Source of the DNA: Pseudomonadota bacterium
GTDB lineage: Bacteria > Pseudomonadota > Gammaproteobacteria > Xanthomonadales > Xanthomonadaceae
Assembly: GCA_023390905.1 (NCBI GenBank)
Contig: JAEWBY010000035.1
Coordinates: 1-60,711 of the forward strand
Direction: 5' to 3'
DNA length: 60,711 nt
Made by a program: the position numbers and the translations under genes
Shown: positions 31,425 to 39,887 of the stretch, in pieces
Position numbering within the stretch: the stretch's first letter is position 1
Layout: each line of letters starts with the position of its first letter
Notes under the pieces: model-generated
What the model was told of the DNA's origin: nothing
Seen by the model: only the letters and a program-made list of their open reading frames with translations
The model's database searches: none

Positions 31425-33526
31425 AGCCCCCACCCTTCCCGCGTTTCAATGCCGCTGCGGCGCACCTCGCGCTGTGGTCGACGTGGGCTCGGCGTGGCGG
31501 GGCCGGGCTGCGTTGTTTCACGGGAATCCAGCGGAACCGTGGCCAGCGCCGCTTCCGTTTTGGTTTCACGGGAATCTTCGGCCTGCATCATGTGCATGCT
31601 GAAAAGGTCGTCTTCGGGTTGCACCAGAGCTTCCAACTGGTCCCACCACTTGGCTTTCCGCGGCGCCCATAGGTCGAGACGCTCTTCGAGCCAGATGGCA
31701 TAGGTCAGACAATCCTTGACCTCGATCCTCTTCCGGTCGGCCGTCCAGCGCGTTTGCGTACCGCCGCGAACGCGCACCGTCGCGCGCACTTCACCGGCAA
31801 GCTGCTTGAACCACTCGTCGCTGCACTGGTGAGAAAAGTGCACGTAGCCCGGACCGGGTACCGTGACTTCAAGTCGGGCTTGGAATCGGTCTTTCGCCAG
31901 GTTCGTGCCGACATGCCATAGAACCGGACCGTGCTTCTCGGTGCGTCCGTTCCATTTGTAGCCAACGCGGGTGTTGCCATTGTCGATGCTGTGCTCGGCG
32001 CCGCTGGCGCCCTTGATGGCATGCACCCGCAATGCCTTCAGCTTGTGCGCGAACGCGTAAACCGCGTCCGTGTGGTGACCGCCTGAGTCGATACCGGTGG
32101 CATAGATCCGTTGAGGGCGGCCGGCGGCGTGGCTGTATTCCTGCGTGCGAAGAAACTCTTCAAGTTCGTCCCAAATCGCTTGCTGCGCCGGGTTGCCGAA
32201 GAAGACGCGGTGATCAATCGTCCACGTCTGTCCACCGCGACCCAACCCCCAGACACCCAGCTCGATGCGGTTGTCCTGTGTGTCGCCGCCGGCAAGCAGC
32301 AGCAGGCAGTCGCGCGGCATGTGCCGAAGCGGGAAAGGTTCGGCGCGGTTCTTGAGTTCGTCGGCTTCGGTGCGCTCCACCTCGCCTTCCCACACGACAC
32401 CTTGCGTGGTGTTTACCCACGCCTTCATCTTGGTGTCATCGCCCTCCTGCAGCTTGGCGTACGCATCCAGGAACTCGCGCCCGATGGTGGCCCACGCCAC
32501 CATCGGGCTGTAGGCAGTCCACACGTGGACAGCGACGTGGTACGGCGCAGAAACAACTTCGCCATCGGCCGTGGTGAACGCCCATCTGTCTTGCGCGAGC
32601 TCGCGCCAGAACAGGTCGCCACGTTCGTTGATCCACTCGCCCTGGGCGGCCAGCGTCAGGAACTCGCTCTGCCGCAGCGGATACGTGCAGTGCGGGCACA
32701 TGTGGAACACGTCGGCCGGGTTTTCCGGATCGAACTTGAATCCGTGCGGCTCGTCCTTTCCACCCCACGTCAACGCGTGGCGCTGCTGGCACTGCGGACA
32801 CGCGATCTGGAACGTGAAACGCTCATCGGCCGACACCCAGCGTTTGTCGATCAGGCACACGCCCTTCTGTTTGGGCGTGCTGCCGCAGACAAATTTCGGG
32901 AACGTTGCACCTTCCAGGCGCTTGAAGGCGAGCATGTCGGGAGCGCCCTCTTTTTCCACGTCATTGTCGAACGCGGAGAGCTCGTCCATGTAACCGCAGT
33001 CGATGGACATGTCGCGATAGTTCTTGGCCGCCTTGCCGCCCTTGATGCGCAGGAGCGATCCAATGAACTTCTTCTGGTCGAGCGTGTTGTCCTTATGGCG
33101 AGCCAGGTACGCCGGAAAGACGCTGCGCATGCATTCCACGTCACGCAGCATCGGGTCCAAGTCTGCTTTGACGAAGCTCGAAGCGTCGTCGTCCGTGGGC
33201 CGCCAGATGCACTGGTTCCGGCGCCGGTGTTCCGCGTTGTAGCCGATGGCCGCCAGCAGCATCTTCGTGTAGCCGACGCGGGCGGACTTTTTGACCGAGA
33301 CGCAGGGCACGTCGTCATTGGACATCAGCGCGAGCAAGCCACGCTGGAACGGCCAGGGCGTCCACTGCTGTTCCACGTAGCTGGACTCGGCCGACAGGTA
33401 GAAGTTGTCGCGAGCCCACCATTCCAGCGTCTTCGGTTCCTGAGCCGACCACGCAGCCAACCCCTTGCGCAGGCTGTTGGCCACCGCGGTCAGCTGCAAC
33501 GGATCAACGCCACGCAACAGACTCAT
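31421..33526 (-). CDS. Terminase large subunit, GpA family
   Basis: Packaging motor ATPase and cos nuclease. 701 residues with the GpA-type N-terminus (WWARDNFYLSAESSYVEQQWTPWPFQRGLLALMSNDDVPCVSVKKSARVGYTKMLLAAIGY, the Walker A-like KSARVGYTK at about 93-101), a zinc-ribbon-like pair CPQCQQRH/CPHC (about 240-280), and the C-terminal nuclease segment starting LLLLAGGDTQDNRIELGVWGLGRGG. ATGA overlaps link it to terS and the Mor-like gene. Length is usual for the family. GpA-type terminases normally cut at cos sites. Confidence 0.92.
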   Translation of the reverse strand: MSLLRGVDPLQLTAVANSLRKGLAAWSAQEPKTLEWWARDNFYLSAESSYVEQQWTPWPFQRGLLALMSNDDVPCVSVKKSARVGYTKMLLAAIGYNAEHRRRNQCIWRPTDDDASSFVKADLDPMLRDVECMRSVFPAYLARHKDNTLDQKKFIGSLLRIKGGKAAKNYRDMSIDCGYMDELSAFDNDVEKEGAPDMLAFKRLEGATFPKFVCGSTPKQKGVCLIDKRWVSADERFTFQIACPQCQQRHALTWGGKDEPHGFKFDPENPADVFHMCPHCTYPLRQSEFLTLAAQGEWINERGDLFWRELAQDRWAFTTADGEVVSAPYHVAVHVWTAYSPMVAWATIGREFLDAYAKLQEGDDTKMKAWVNTTQGVVWEGEVERTEADELKNRAEPFPLRHMPRDCLLLLAGGDTQDNRIELGVWGLGRGGQTWTIDHRVFFGNPAQQAIWDELEEFLRTQEYSHAAGRPQRIYATGIDSGGHHTDAVYAFAHKLKALRVHAIKGASGAEHSIDNGNTRVGYKWNGRTEKHGPVLWHVGTNLAKDRFQARLEVTVPGPGYVHFSHQCSDEWFKQLAGEVRATVRVRGGTQTRWTADRKRIEVKDCLTYAIWLEERLDLWAPRKAKWWDQLEALVQPEDDLFSMHMMQAEDSRETKTEAALATVPLDSRETTQPGPATPSPRRPQREVRRSGIETREGWGL

Positions 33527-34053
33527 GCCGCCTGATCCTCGTTCGCGAAATCCATGCCTTCACCGGCATTGTCGCTATCGTCTTCCTTGTCGACATCGGC
33601 CAGGCTGATACGTGCAACCAGGTTGCGCGCCTTGGTCACTACCTCCGCAATCGCTGCTACGTCGTCGGTGGTCAGCTGAGGTTGGCGGCGGCGCACCAGC
33701 CCTGGAATGGTCTCCAGAATGCGCCCCGCCTTTGCCCCTACGCGAGCGAGTACCTCTTCGAGCAGGTAAGCAGGCGCCAGCTCGCCGCGCTTGACGGCGT
33801 TCTGCATCGCAATCTTGTCGGCCTGTTCCTTCGCTAGCCGCGCACGCTCAGCCGTCAGTTCACTACTGGCGTCACCGCCGCGGCCTGCAGCCACGCCGCG
33901 CAGATGATCGCAGTACGCCAACAACCATTCGTCCGCGCTTGCGCCGTCCACGAGAATTTTCCGCTGCATCAGCACGCTTACCGCCTGCTGCGAAATGCCG
34001 ACCAGGTCTCCGAATTGGGCTTGCGTGACAGGCGAAGAGAGGTCAGTAACCAC
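33523..34053 (-). CDS. Terminase small subunit (Nu1-like)
   Basis: 176 residues from GTG 34051-34053, preceded by AGGGGGG on the minus strand. The N-terminal winged-helix region (QAQFGDLVGISQQAVSVLMQRKIL) is a helix-turn-helix typical of Nu1-type DNA-recognition subunits. The central coiled coil (ERARLAKEQADKIAMQNAVKRGELAPAYLLEEVLARVG) is typical of the family. ATGA overlap with terL. The repeats upstream (34242-34466) may be its binding sites. Confidence 0.8.
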   Translation of the reverse strand: MVTDLSSPVTQAQFGDLVGISQQAVSVLMQRKILVDGASADEWLLAYCDHLRGVAAGRGGDASSELTAERARLAKEQADKIAMQNAVKRGELAPAYLLEEVLARVGAKAGRILETIPGLVRRRQPQLTTDDVAAIAEVVTKARNLVARISLADVDKEDDSDNAGEGMDFANEDQAA

Positions 34054-34466
34054 TACAACCCCCCTGCGAAAACCCTGTGACTAGCGAGAAATCGCGCGTC
34101 CGAATACCCGCTACGTCCGGGGCTGGGGAGGACCCACGCGCCGCGCTCCCGTTCAGGTTCGGGGCCTCGGCCGTGGCGACCGATGTCGCGCCGCTGTCGT
34201 AGTGGGCGATTCCCGTGAAACGTTCGCCCAACCCACGCCGCGGTCGGGCAGTGGTCGGGCATCTTGGAGCAGTTGATGCTGCTGGCTGTTCCCGACCTAC
34301 CCTACCTACCTGACGTGTTTGTATATATAGAGAATGAGGAATCTTGCGATGCATCTTGTACGCGCGAGGGACGAAACATTGGGAAGGTCGGGCAGAAGCC
34401 CACGGGTATTCGTCCAAGGTTGGGTACTTGGTCGGGCAGTGGTCGGGCAACGGCCTGAGGTCGGGC
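34054..34466. repeat. Non-coding region with GGTCGGGCA repeats upstream of terS (candidate cos or origin)
   Basis: No convincing gene in 413 nt. GGTCGGGCA occurs at 34242-34250, 34253-34261, 34386-34394, 34430-34438 and 34441-34449, with GGTCGGGC at 34459-34466 and an inverted CCCGACC at 34291-34297. Two doublets (34242-34261 and 34430-34449) are the same 20-mer, each with copies 11 bp apart. Between them is an AT-rich TATATATA (34322-34329). Position just upstream of terS fits cosB-like Nu1 sites. An iteron origin next to the primase/helicase genes is the alternative. Confidence 0.6.
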
Positions 34467-35876
34467 CTAGAAGGGCACGTCATCGTCGCCTCCACGCGCT
34501 GTAACCACTGGCGCGACGCCTGGTTTGACGGCGCTGTCGGTCGGATACCATCGCCGCTGTCGGTATCCATCCACGAGCTCGCGTCGCTGCTCCCATCGCA
34601 GCCGCTTCATGATGGCCGCCACGCGCATCTGTTCGGGTCGACCGTGCTTGGCAGCGTCAGCACCGATGGCGTGCAGCAGCAGTTCGTCAGTCGTCGCCCA
34701 CGTCGCAGGAATGTTCCATCCGATGTCCGAGCGAGGTGGATAGGCTTTGTCGCCAGGCATGCGCCCGGCCAGCCACAGTTGAATGCGCCCTTCCCAGCTG
34801 TCGCCGATATAGCGGGCTTCCTGTTCGTCCGCCGCATCGTCCGGCAGTTCCCACCATTTCGTTCCCTGCTCGAACAGGCGGACCGCTTCAGCCCATATCT
34901 GATCGCGCTGTTCCGTGATGCCGTCCAGATCCACCTCACCATCCGTGCGCACGGGCAGGAAGCGACGGCCGCCCGTTGGGTCACGCAAATATTCGTGTTC
35001 GTTGGTCGTGCCGGCGAACACGCATTCACGACGGTAAGCGCGTGGCACGCGTTCGTATGGTGCGCGGAACTTATCCACGCGACGGGAAATTGCGGTCTTG
35101 ACGGCGGTGACGTCGGCCTTGCCGAACGAATCCATCTCGCCAATCTCGACGCCCCAGCATCCTTGGATGACCTGGTAGAAGTCCTTGCCGGTGGGCGACT
35201 CGCTGGTCTCGACGAACCATTGGCTACCAAAGAGGGCACGCAAAGCGGAAGACTTGCGTTTGCCCTGCTCACCTTCCAGCACCAGCATGAAATCCACCTG
35301 GGCGCCCACGGCTGGCTGCTTGGCATCGAACCACAGGATGCGAGCCACCGCGCCCACCGCGAAGCACAGCGCTGCGCGCCGGCTGTAAGCGTTGTCGGGC
35401 GCGCCGAACAGATCGATCAGCATGCTCTCCACGCGTGGCTTTCCGTCCCACTTGAGACGCGTCAGGTATTCCCGAATCGGATGTCGGCGATATCGCCGAG
35501 CAACCGCGATGACCGCCTTCAACACAGCTTCATCACTACACTTGGCGTGATAGGTGGAGGGATTCTGAAGCCAGGCGGCAAGCTCGTAGCTGTCCGCATC
35601 CACGAACTCCGATTGGCTCCCGCCGGGCCAGGGCGCCTCACGCGTCAACTCAATCTGGTTGCTGGATTCGTTGAGCCACCACAGGCCGGTAAGGCGCGGG
35701 TCGTTCTCGTATATCAGCACCAGGTTATGCAGCGTGCCTTCGACGTTGCCGTCGCGATTGCGCGTCAGACCGGCGCGCCAGTCTGGATCCGGCGCACCGC
35801 CGTCACCACCGCCGGGCCCATTGCCTGACTTGCCCCCGTCGATGATGGTGATGCCTGGCCGCTTCGGCATGCTCAT
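34467..35876 (-). CDS. VapE-family helicase/ATPase with SSB-like C-terminal tip
   Basis: 469 residues from ATG 35874-35876 (ATGA overlap with the primase). Contains the virulence-associated E core: Walker A GEQGKRKSS (202-210), a Walker B-like GVEIGEMDS (242-250), RRVDKFRAPYERVPRAYRREC and TNEHEYLRDPTGGRRFLPV (arginine fingers), ELPDDAADEQEARY. In phages it serves as replicative helicase with the adjacent primase. The last six residues are DDDVPF, nearly identical to the SSB tail DDDIPF that recruits replisome partners. Confidence 0.88.
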   Translation of the reverse strand: MSMPKRPGITIIDGGKSGNGPGGGDGGAPDPDWRAGLTRNRDGNVEGTLHNLVLIYENDPRLTGLWWLNESSNQIELTREAPWPGGSQSEFVDADSYELAAWLQNPSTYHAKCSDEAVLKAVIAVARRYRRHPIREYLTRLKWDGKPRVESMLIDLFGAPDNAYSRRAALCFAVGAVARILWFDAKQPAVGAQVDFMLVLEGEQGKRKSSALRALFGSQWFVETSESPTGKDFYQVIQGCWGVEIGEMDSFGKADVTAVKTAISRRVDKFRAPYERVPRAYRRECVFAGTTNEHEYLRDPTGGRRFLPVRTDGEVDLDGITEQRDQIWAEAVRLFEQGTKWWELPDDAADEQEARYIGDSWEGRIQLWLAGRMPGDKAYPPRSDIGWNIPATWATTDELLLHAIGADAAKHGRPEQMRVAAIMKRLRWEQRRELVDGYRQRRWYPTDSAVKPGVAPVVTARGGDDDVPF

Positions 35877-36919
35877 CCTCGCACCACCGTCACTGGCACC
35901 ACTCGCGCGGCGGCCCACGCCGCCAGTTGCGGGGCCGTCCATCCATCTTTTTCGAAGGCGTCAGCGATATCCCAACCCTTCGGGCGGCCTTCGGTGTCAA
36001 TCAAGCGAATCGATCGCGCGCCGGCCCGCGTGGCATAGGCCGCGACGCCGGGGCGATAGTCGCCTGCATCATTCCGCCAACCGATCATCGCCATGTGGCC
36101 AGGCACGTCGGCATCAGGCCAGAGCACCAGGTCACGGCCGTGCAATGGTGTCCAATCCACCTTCGCCAACCCATTGCTGCCGCCGGGCCAGCAGACGACC
36201 GCATACTGCGGCCACGCGCGAGCGCCAGCGGCGCGGCACTTTTCGCCTTCCACCAGCAAGACAGGCGCATCGGGCTTGCTGTGCAGATCATCAAGCCCCA
36301 ACAGCGGTCGCGGTTCGGGGAAATGCTGCAGGCACCACTGGCGCTTGCCCTCCGGACTTACGCACCACGTAACCGTCGGAGTCCATTTGCGCGGTCGCCC
36401 TGTCTCGCGGTCGGGAAACTCGGCGCGCAAGACGTATCCAAGCAAGCGACCATCGGCCGAGCGGTAGGCATCGGCGCGCGATGTCTTCATGCGCGTCATT
36501 CGCGATCGCTTCGGATTCCATATCGGAACGGTCCAGCCGCCATCGGTGAGCAGCTCAGGAGCGTCGTCGGGCACCGGAATCAGCGGCAACCAGGTGGCAT
36601 CGGTCAAGCCCGAATCTTCAGCGCGAATTCCTTTGCGCGCATTGGCGAATTCGTGCGCGCCGAGCTGTACGCAAGCTTCCTTGAACGTGCACCCGGTGAT
36701 CCGTTGCAAGAATCCGATTACGTCATGATGCGCGCCACAACCAAAGCAATGCACGAAGCCCTTGTTGGGAATGACATGGAACGAAGGCGTATTCTCCGCA
36801 TGGAACGGGCACAGCCCACTCCACTCGCGCCCATGTCGGCGCAGTTCCACGTAGCGCTCAACGACTGTCACCAGGTCTACGCTTGCCTTCAGCGCATCGA
36901 CATCAAGCTCGCGCGGCAC
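35873..36919 (-). CDS. DnaG-type primase with CHC2 zinc finger
   Basis: 348 residues from GTG 36917-36919. The N-terminus carries the CHC2 finger: Cys37 and His40 in GLCPFH, Cys58 and Cys61 in HCFGCG. The C-terminal part has a Toprim-like segment (PVLLVEGEKCRAAG, DLVLWPDADVPGH). The longer upstream frame overlaps the small gene before it and is not used. It makes RNA primers for phage replication next to the VapE helicase. Confidence 0.88.
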   Translation of the reverse strand: MPRELDVDALKASVDLVTVVERYVELRRHGREWSGLCPFHAENTPSFHVIPNKGFVHCFGCGAHHDVIGFLQRITGCTFKEACVQLGAHEFANARKGIRAEDSGLTDATWLPLIPVPDDAPELLTDGGWTVPIWNPKRSRMTRMKTSRADAYRSADGRLLGYVLRAEFPDRETGRPRKWTPTVTWCVSPEGKRQWCLQHFPEPRPLLGLDDLHSKPDAPVLLVEGEKCRAAGARAWPQYAVVCWPGGSNGLAKVDWTPLHGRDLVLWPDADVPGHMAMIGWRNDAGDYRPGVAAYATRAGARSIRLIDTEGRPKGWDIADAFEKDGWTAPQLAAWAAARVVPVTVVRG

Positions 36920-37118
36920 GGCCCGCCCCCTGCTGGCGCCGTGCCAGCATTCGATACTGCACACGCAGGTAATCGCGCACGCGTTCCCGGCATCCTTCCT
37001 TCCCCGTACAGTCGCTGGAGGGACAGTGTTCTGGAATCTGATCAATCGCGGCAGCCCACGTGTCCCGCGGTCGCTGCGCGATGCGCAATGCCGCACCCAT
37101 GCACCGGCTAACGCTCAT
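36903..37118 (-). CDS. Small Cys-rich protein
   Basis: 71 residues from ATG 37116-37118 with GAGGG 5 nt upstream. A cluster CPSSDCTGKEGC could bind metal. The C-terminal part is basic (RERVRDYLRVQYRMLARRQQ), as in small nucleic-acid-binding proteins. Overlaps the primase start by 17 nt and is ATGA-coupled to the gene before. Function unknown. Confidence 0.55.
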   Translation of the reverse strand: MSVSRCMGAALRIAQRPRDTWAAAIDQIPEHCPSSDCTGKEGCRERVRDYLRVQYRMLARRQQGAGRAARA

Positions 37119-37342
37119 ACACACCCTCGCAAAGGCAACTGGCGTTGGGTGCAATTCACCGTCTCGTCTTCAAGCCGGAGCGCTTCGTGCTCGGCCCAGG
37201 CATCGTCACCCGGCGCCAACCCGGGCTCATCTAGCGCACGACGCGCCACTTCCATCGCCTCACGGGCAGACGCGCTTCGGCCTGCGCGGTGTCGGATAGC
37301 GCGGTAGGCGCTGCCGCTTGCTCCCCCTGTTGCCATCCGCAT
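37115..37342 (-). CDS. Hypothetical protein
   Basis: 75 residues, start ATG 37340-37342, overlapping both neighbours (ATGA at each end). Helical centre (ASAREAMEVARRALDEPG, DDAWAEHEALRLEDETV). No domain recognised. The gene overlaps are the evidence that it is translated. Confidence 0.5.
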   Translation of the reverse strand: MRMATGGASGSAYRAIRHRAGRSASAREAMEVARRALDEPGLAPGDDAWAEHEALRLEDETVNCTQRQLPLRGCV

Positions 37343-37797
37343 CAGCCCCCCTGCTCCACCATGCCCTCGATGCGGCGTAGCAGCGCCGTGAGTTTGGTTT
37401 GCGCGCGATGCACGGCATTCTTGATGCCGGCGTACTCCTGCGGTGTCAGGACGCCATCGGCAAATGCCTGGTGAATGGCCGTGCCGAGGTCACCTTGCTT
37501 TGCCCATACAGCCGCGACCAGTTCTAGCACTGCCATGTCCGACGCATCGGTGTCATCAGCCGTCGGGAGCTCAAGCACCACGCGTTCGCACTCGCTGGCG
37601 GCCGCGCGCAGGATGCGATCGTCACCCGTTAGTTGGGTGACGCGAACGGCTTCACGCAACGTCAAGTGATGTGTGGTGTTGGTGGGGTTGACCTTGTTTC
37701 GCAGGATCGCGGCCGACATGTCCAGGCGCGGCGCGAGTGACTCGCTACCACCCGGAAAATCGTGAACCACGGCGTGCGCCGCATCCGCAACGTTCAC
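37342..37797 (-). CDS. Phage regulatory protein, CII/CP76 family
   Basis: 151 residues from GTG 37795-37797 (GTGA). Matches the phage CII-family layout seen in xanthomonad and pseudomonad prophages: DAAHAVVHDFPGGSESLAPRLDMSAAILRNKVNPTNTTHHLTLREAVRVTQLTGD, with a helix-turn-helix in the N-terminal half and a helical oligomerisation region after it. Lies downstream of cro, as cII does in lambda-like phages. Confidence 0.8.
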   Translation of the reverse strand: MNVADAAHAVVHDFPGGSESLAPRLDMSAAILRNKVNPTNTTHHLTLREAVRVTQLTGDDRILRAAASECERVVLELPTADDTDASDMAVLELVAAVWAKQGDLGTAIHQAFADGVLTPQEYAGIKNAVHRAQTKLTALLRRIEGMVEQGG

Positions 37798-38150
37798 GAG
37801 AGGCCTCCGCGAACGTGTTTTGCGAGATCTGAGAGGATCAGGATGCCGGCATGTTCAATGCCGCCCCGCCCCATTCGTTTCGATTTTCCAGCCTGCGCAC
37901 ATTCGATGTGTCCACCGGCGTTGGCTCGGTGGTTGCAGTTTTCTTTGGCCCCGCTTTCCAAGTCCCAGGCAAGGCTGATCCCAACGGCCAGCGCGGTTGC
38001 GATGCCAGCAAGCCAGAGGAAAGTTGCCATGTTCGCGATTGAGTTCGCCCTTCGCTCGGGACCATCGGTTCTAAGGCGACGAGCGTCCCGTGAGTGGACC
38101 ACCAACTCTAGGATGTCGGTGTCGGTCAGTGTTCGGCGTGCACGGGGCAT
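37794..38150 (-). CDS. Small membrane protein
   Basis: 118 residues from ATG 38148-38150, directly adjacent to the cro stop. The N-terminal part is basic (MPRARRTLTDTDILELVVHSRDARRLR). One TM helix at about 41-62 (MATFLWLAGIATALAVGISLAW). A Cys/His-containing C-terminal part (ENCNHRANAGGHIECAQAGK). Role unknown. Confidence 0.5.
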   Translation of the reverse strand: MPRARRTLTDTDILELVVHSRDARRLRTDGPERRANSIANMATFLWLAGIATALAVGISLAWDLESGAKENCNHRANAGGHIECAQAGKSKRMGRGGIEHAGILILSDLAKHVRGGLS

Positions 38151-38369
38151 TCAGGCGGCCTCTGGATTTGCTGAAGCGTCGTCCGGCCGTTTGTTCCTTG
38201 AATGCAAGTCATGAAGCCGGACAGCAGCCATTCCCACCGGGGCTTTGGTTCGGCCTTGCTTGATGTCGCTTACGCCTTGAGGACTTAGACCAATGGCTCG
38301 CCCCAACGCTGTTAGCGACCACCCCAGCGCCTCTAGGTCGCGAATTCGGTTTGACCAGGAGATCTCCAT
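38151..38369 (-). CDS. Cro-like helix-turn-helix regulator
   Basis: 72 residues from ATG 38367-38369. HTH motif WSLTALGRAIGLSPQGVSDIKQGR. It is divergent from the CI gene with only a 73-nt operator region between them, the cro position. The start lies about 8 nt after the predicted -10 hexamer, so the mRNA should be leaderless. ATG 38376-38378 is upstream but would lie in the -10. Confidence 0.75.
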   Translation of the reverse strand: MEISWSNRIRDLEALGWSLTALGRAIGLSPQGVSDIKQGRTKAPVGMAAVRLHDLHSRNKRPDDASANPEAA

Positions 38370-38442
38370 GGGCGGCATCCTATGGGATGCCATAGACGAA
38401 TGTCAACGGTATCCCATAATGGGTTTCCGTAAGACTCGTTGC
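38370..38442. promoter_or_regulatory. CI/cro divergent promoter with two operators
   Basis: Minus strand: TTGACA (38406-38401), 17-nt spacer, ATAGGA (38383-38378) drives cro. Operators: TATGGGATGCCATA (38381-38394, near-palindrome overlapping the -10) and TTATGGGATACC on the minus strand (38419-38408), ending 1 nt before the -35. Plus strand: CATAAT (38415-38420) is a candidate -10 for CI with no good -35, like a PRM promoter. Confidence 0.75.
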
Positions 38443-39099
38443 ATGACCATAGGCGACCGAATCAAGCAGGCGCGCGCGGCGCGCGGAATGTCCCGCCCTG
38501 AGCTCGCCGAAGCGGCCCGAATCAAGTATCCGACGCTGGCCGGGATCGAAAACAACGACCAGGCGGGGACGACTCAGCTGCCACAGCTGGCGGCGGCCCT
38601 GCGCGTCAACATACGTTGGTTGCAGTCAGGCAAGGGCCCTAGGGACATCGGAGTCGAAGAAGATCCTGCGGGCGATTGGGCCGACATTCGAGCCTTCGAG
38701 CAGCATGTTGGTGCTGGGGCGGGAACTGAGGCACAAGAATATGCTGAAACCCACGCTCTCAAGTTCAAGACTAGCAGCCTTCGAAAACAAGGCTTGCTTG
38801 GGCGCAAGTTGGCCGTCTTCTATGCCAAAGGCGATTCGATGCTGCCCCGCATCCATACTGGTGATGCGATCCTGTTTGACGAGCAGGACACTACCCCAGT
38901 GGACGGCGGCGTCTTTGTCGTCGCTTGGCGCGGCGAAGTGTACGTAAAACGTATTGAAATCGTGGACGATATCGTATTGGTGAAAAGCGACAACCCCAAT
39001 GGCGACCATCAATGGCGCAAAGCAAAGCGCCTCGATAGCCCGCGCGACCCCATAGAAATACTGGGTCGCGTCCGCTGGATTGGAAGTTGGGAAGGCTAG
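38443..39099 (+). CDS. CI-type repressor (XRE HTH plus S24 LexA-like peptidase)
   Basis: 218 residues from ATG 38443. XRE helix-turn-helix in the first 60 residues (MSRPELAEAARIKYPTLAGIENNDQ), linker, then a LexA/Signal-peptidase-type domain with Ser132 (GDSMLP) and Lys169 (VYVKR), the Ser-Lys dyad of RecA-stimulated self-cleavage. AG pairs at 91-94 (GAGAG) are a possible cleavage site. A DNA-damage signal would lift repression. The longer ORF reading upstream crosses the operators and is not used. It should bind the TATGGnATnCCATA operators. Confidence 0.9.
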   Translation: MTIGDRIKQARAARGMSRPELAEAARIKYPTLAGIENNDQAGTTQLPQLAAALRVNIRWLQSGKGPRDIGVEEDPAGDWADIRAFEQHVGAGAGTEAQEYAETHALKFKTSSLRKQGLLGRKLAVFYAKGDSMLPRIHTGDAILFDEQDTTPVDGGVFVVAWRGEVYVKRIEIVDDIVLVKSDNPNGDHQWRKAKRLDSPRDPIEILGRVRWIGSWEG

Positions 39100-39123
39100 C
39101 TGGCGTTTAGCAAAGGAGCCCTG

Positions 39124-39861
39124 GTGAAAGCGAATCGACTATATGTCGTGTTAGGGCTTGTTTTCGCGGGCTTCATTTTGATCGTGGTCGCAATAGCGCT
39201 TGGTGACTCCGCACCGCACGTACCGCCGAGCACACTCACATCGACGCAAACGGACGACGCGAGAGGTGCCCGTCCACAAAAGCGAAACCCCGCGTTCGTG
39301 CGCGCGAAGGATGTGCCTTGGATATGGCCACTCGTTTCACGCGAAGCGACTATCACATGCAGTGGCGCACCCACGGGCCCGAATGCCCTAACTGTGACAA
39401 TTGCGGGCACCCAGTATGCCCTCAATGGCGTGGCGCGTTCGGCGGGCTACCAAGACCTAGGAGCACATTGGCTCGACGATGACACCGGGTCGGGGGGTAA
39501 GGTGAGCCTAAGGGATCTCACCACCTTCGCATTATCTCTCTGCACGGAGAATGCACCCGACGCAAAGGTCATGGAGTCACCTCAAAAGCTCGCAGTTGAG
39601 TTGGGATTGAAAGAAATGCAGCGGCACGTCGTTGCGAAGTTGAAGGACCCCGCAAGTGCCCAATTTAGGAACCTCACTTATGAAGTGGGCCGACACATAG
39701 GCTGTGGCCAAGTGAACGCCAAAAATGCTTTCGGTGGGTACACGGGGTTTCACTACTTCAGCGTGCTGATGGCACCCGGGAGTGAGCCGGACGTCTGGAT
39801 CGATTCCGGAGAAGACGAATTGGCGAAGGTCGTTTGCACTACAAATTCCCCAAGGCTATAG
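39124..39861 (+). CDS. Membrane-anchored protein with DUF2511-like domain (lysogenic conversion candidate)
   Basis: 245 residues from GTG 39124, ribosome binding site AGGAG. An N-terminal TM anchor (about 7-27, YVVLGLVFAGFILIVVAIAL) is followed by a YebY/DUF2511-like domain (DVPWIWPLVSREATITCSG...YALNGVARSAG) and a C-terminal domain common in other bacterial proteins (KLKDPASAQFRNLTYEVG, CGQVNAKNAFGGYTGFHYFSVLM). The gene lies right downstream of CI, where it would be expressed in the lysogen, and is more AT-rich than its neighbours. The domain names are from recall. Confidence 0.6.
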   Translation: MKANRLYVVLGLVFAGFILIVVAIALGDSAPHVPPSTLTSTQTDDARGARPQKRNPAFVRAKDVPWIWPLVSREATITCSGAPTGPNALTVTIAGTQYALNGVARSAGYQDLGAHWLDDDTGSGGKVSLRDLTTFALSLCTENAPDAKVMESPQKLAVELGLKEMQRHVVAKLKDPASAQFRNLTYEVGRHIGCGQVNAKNAFGGYTGFHYFSVLMAPGSEPDVWIDSGEDELAKVVCTTNSPRL

Positions 39862-39887
39862 CGGTCACACCATAGGTCGGGCCTAAC

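Noticed and set aside
34264..34458. 64-codon plus-strand frame between terS and VapE
   Set aside because: It runs through the GGTCGGGCA repeats and the TATATATA box, without a ribosome binding site. The region looks non-coding.
34344..35828. 494-codon plus-strand frame over VapE
   Set aside because: Antisense to a helicase gene with clear Walker motifs. No ribosome binding site.
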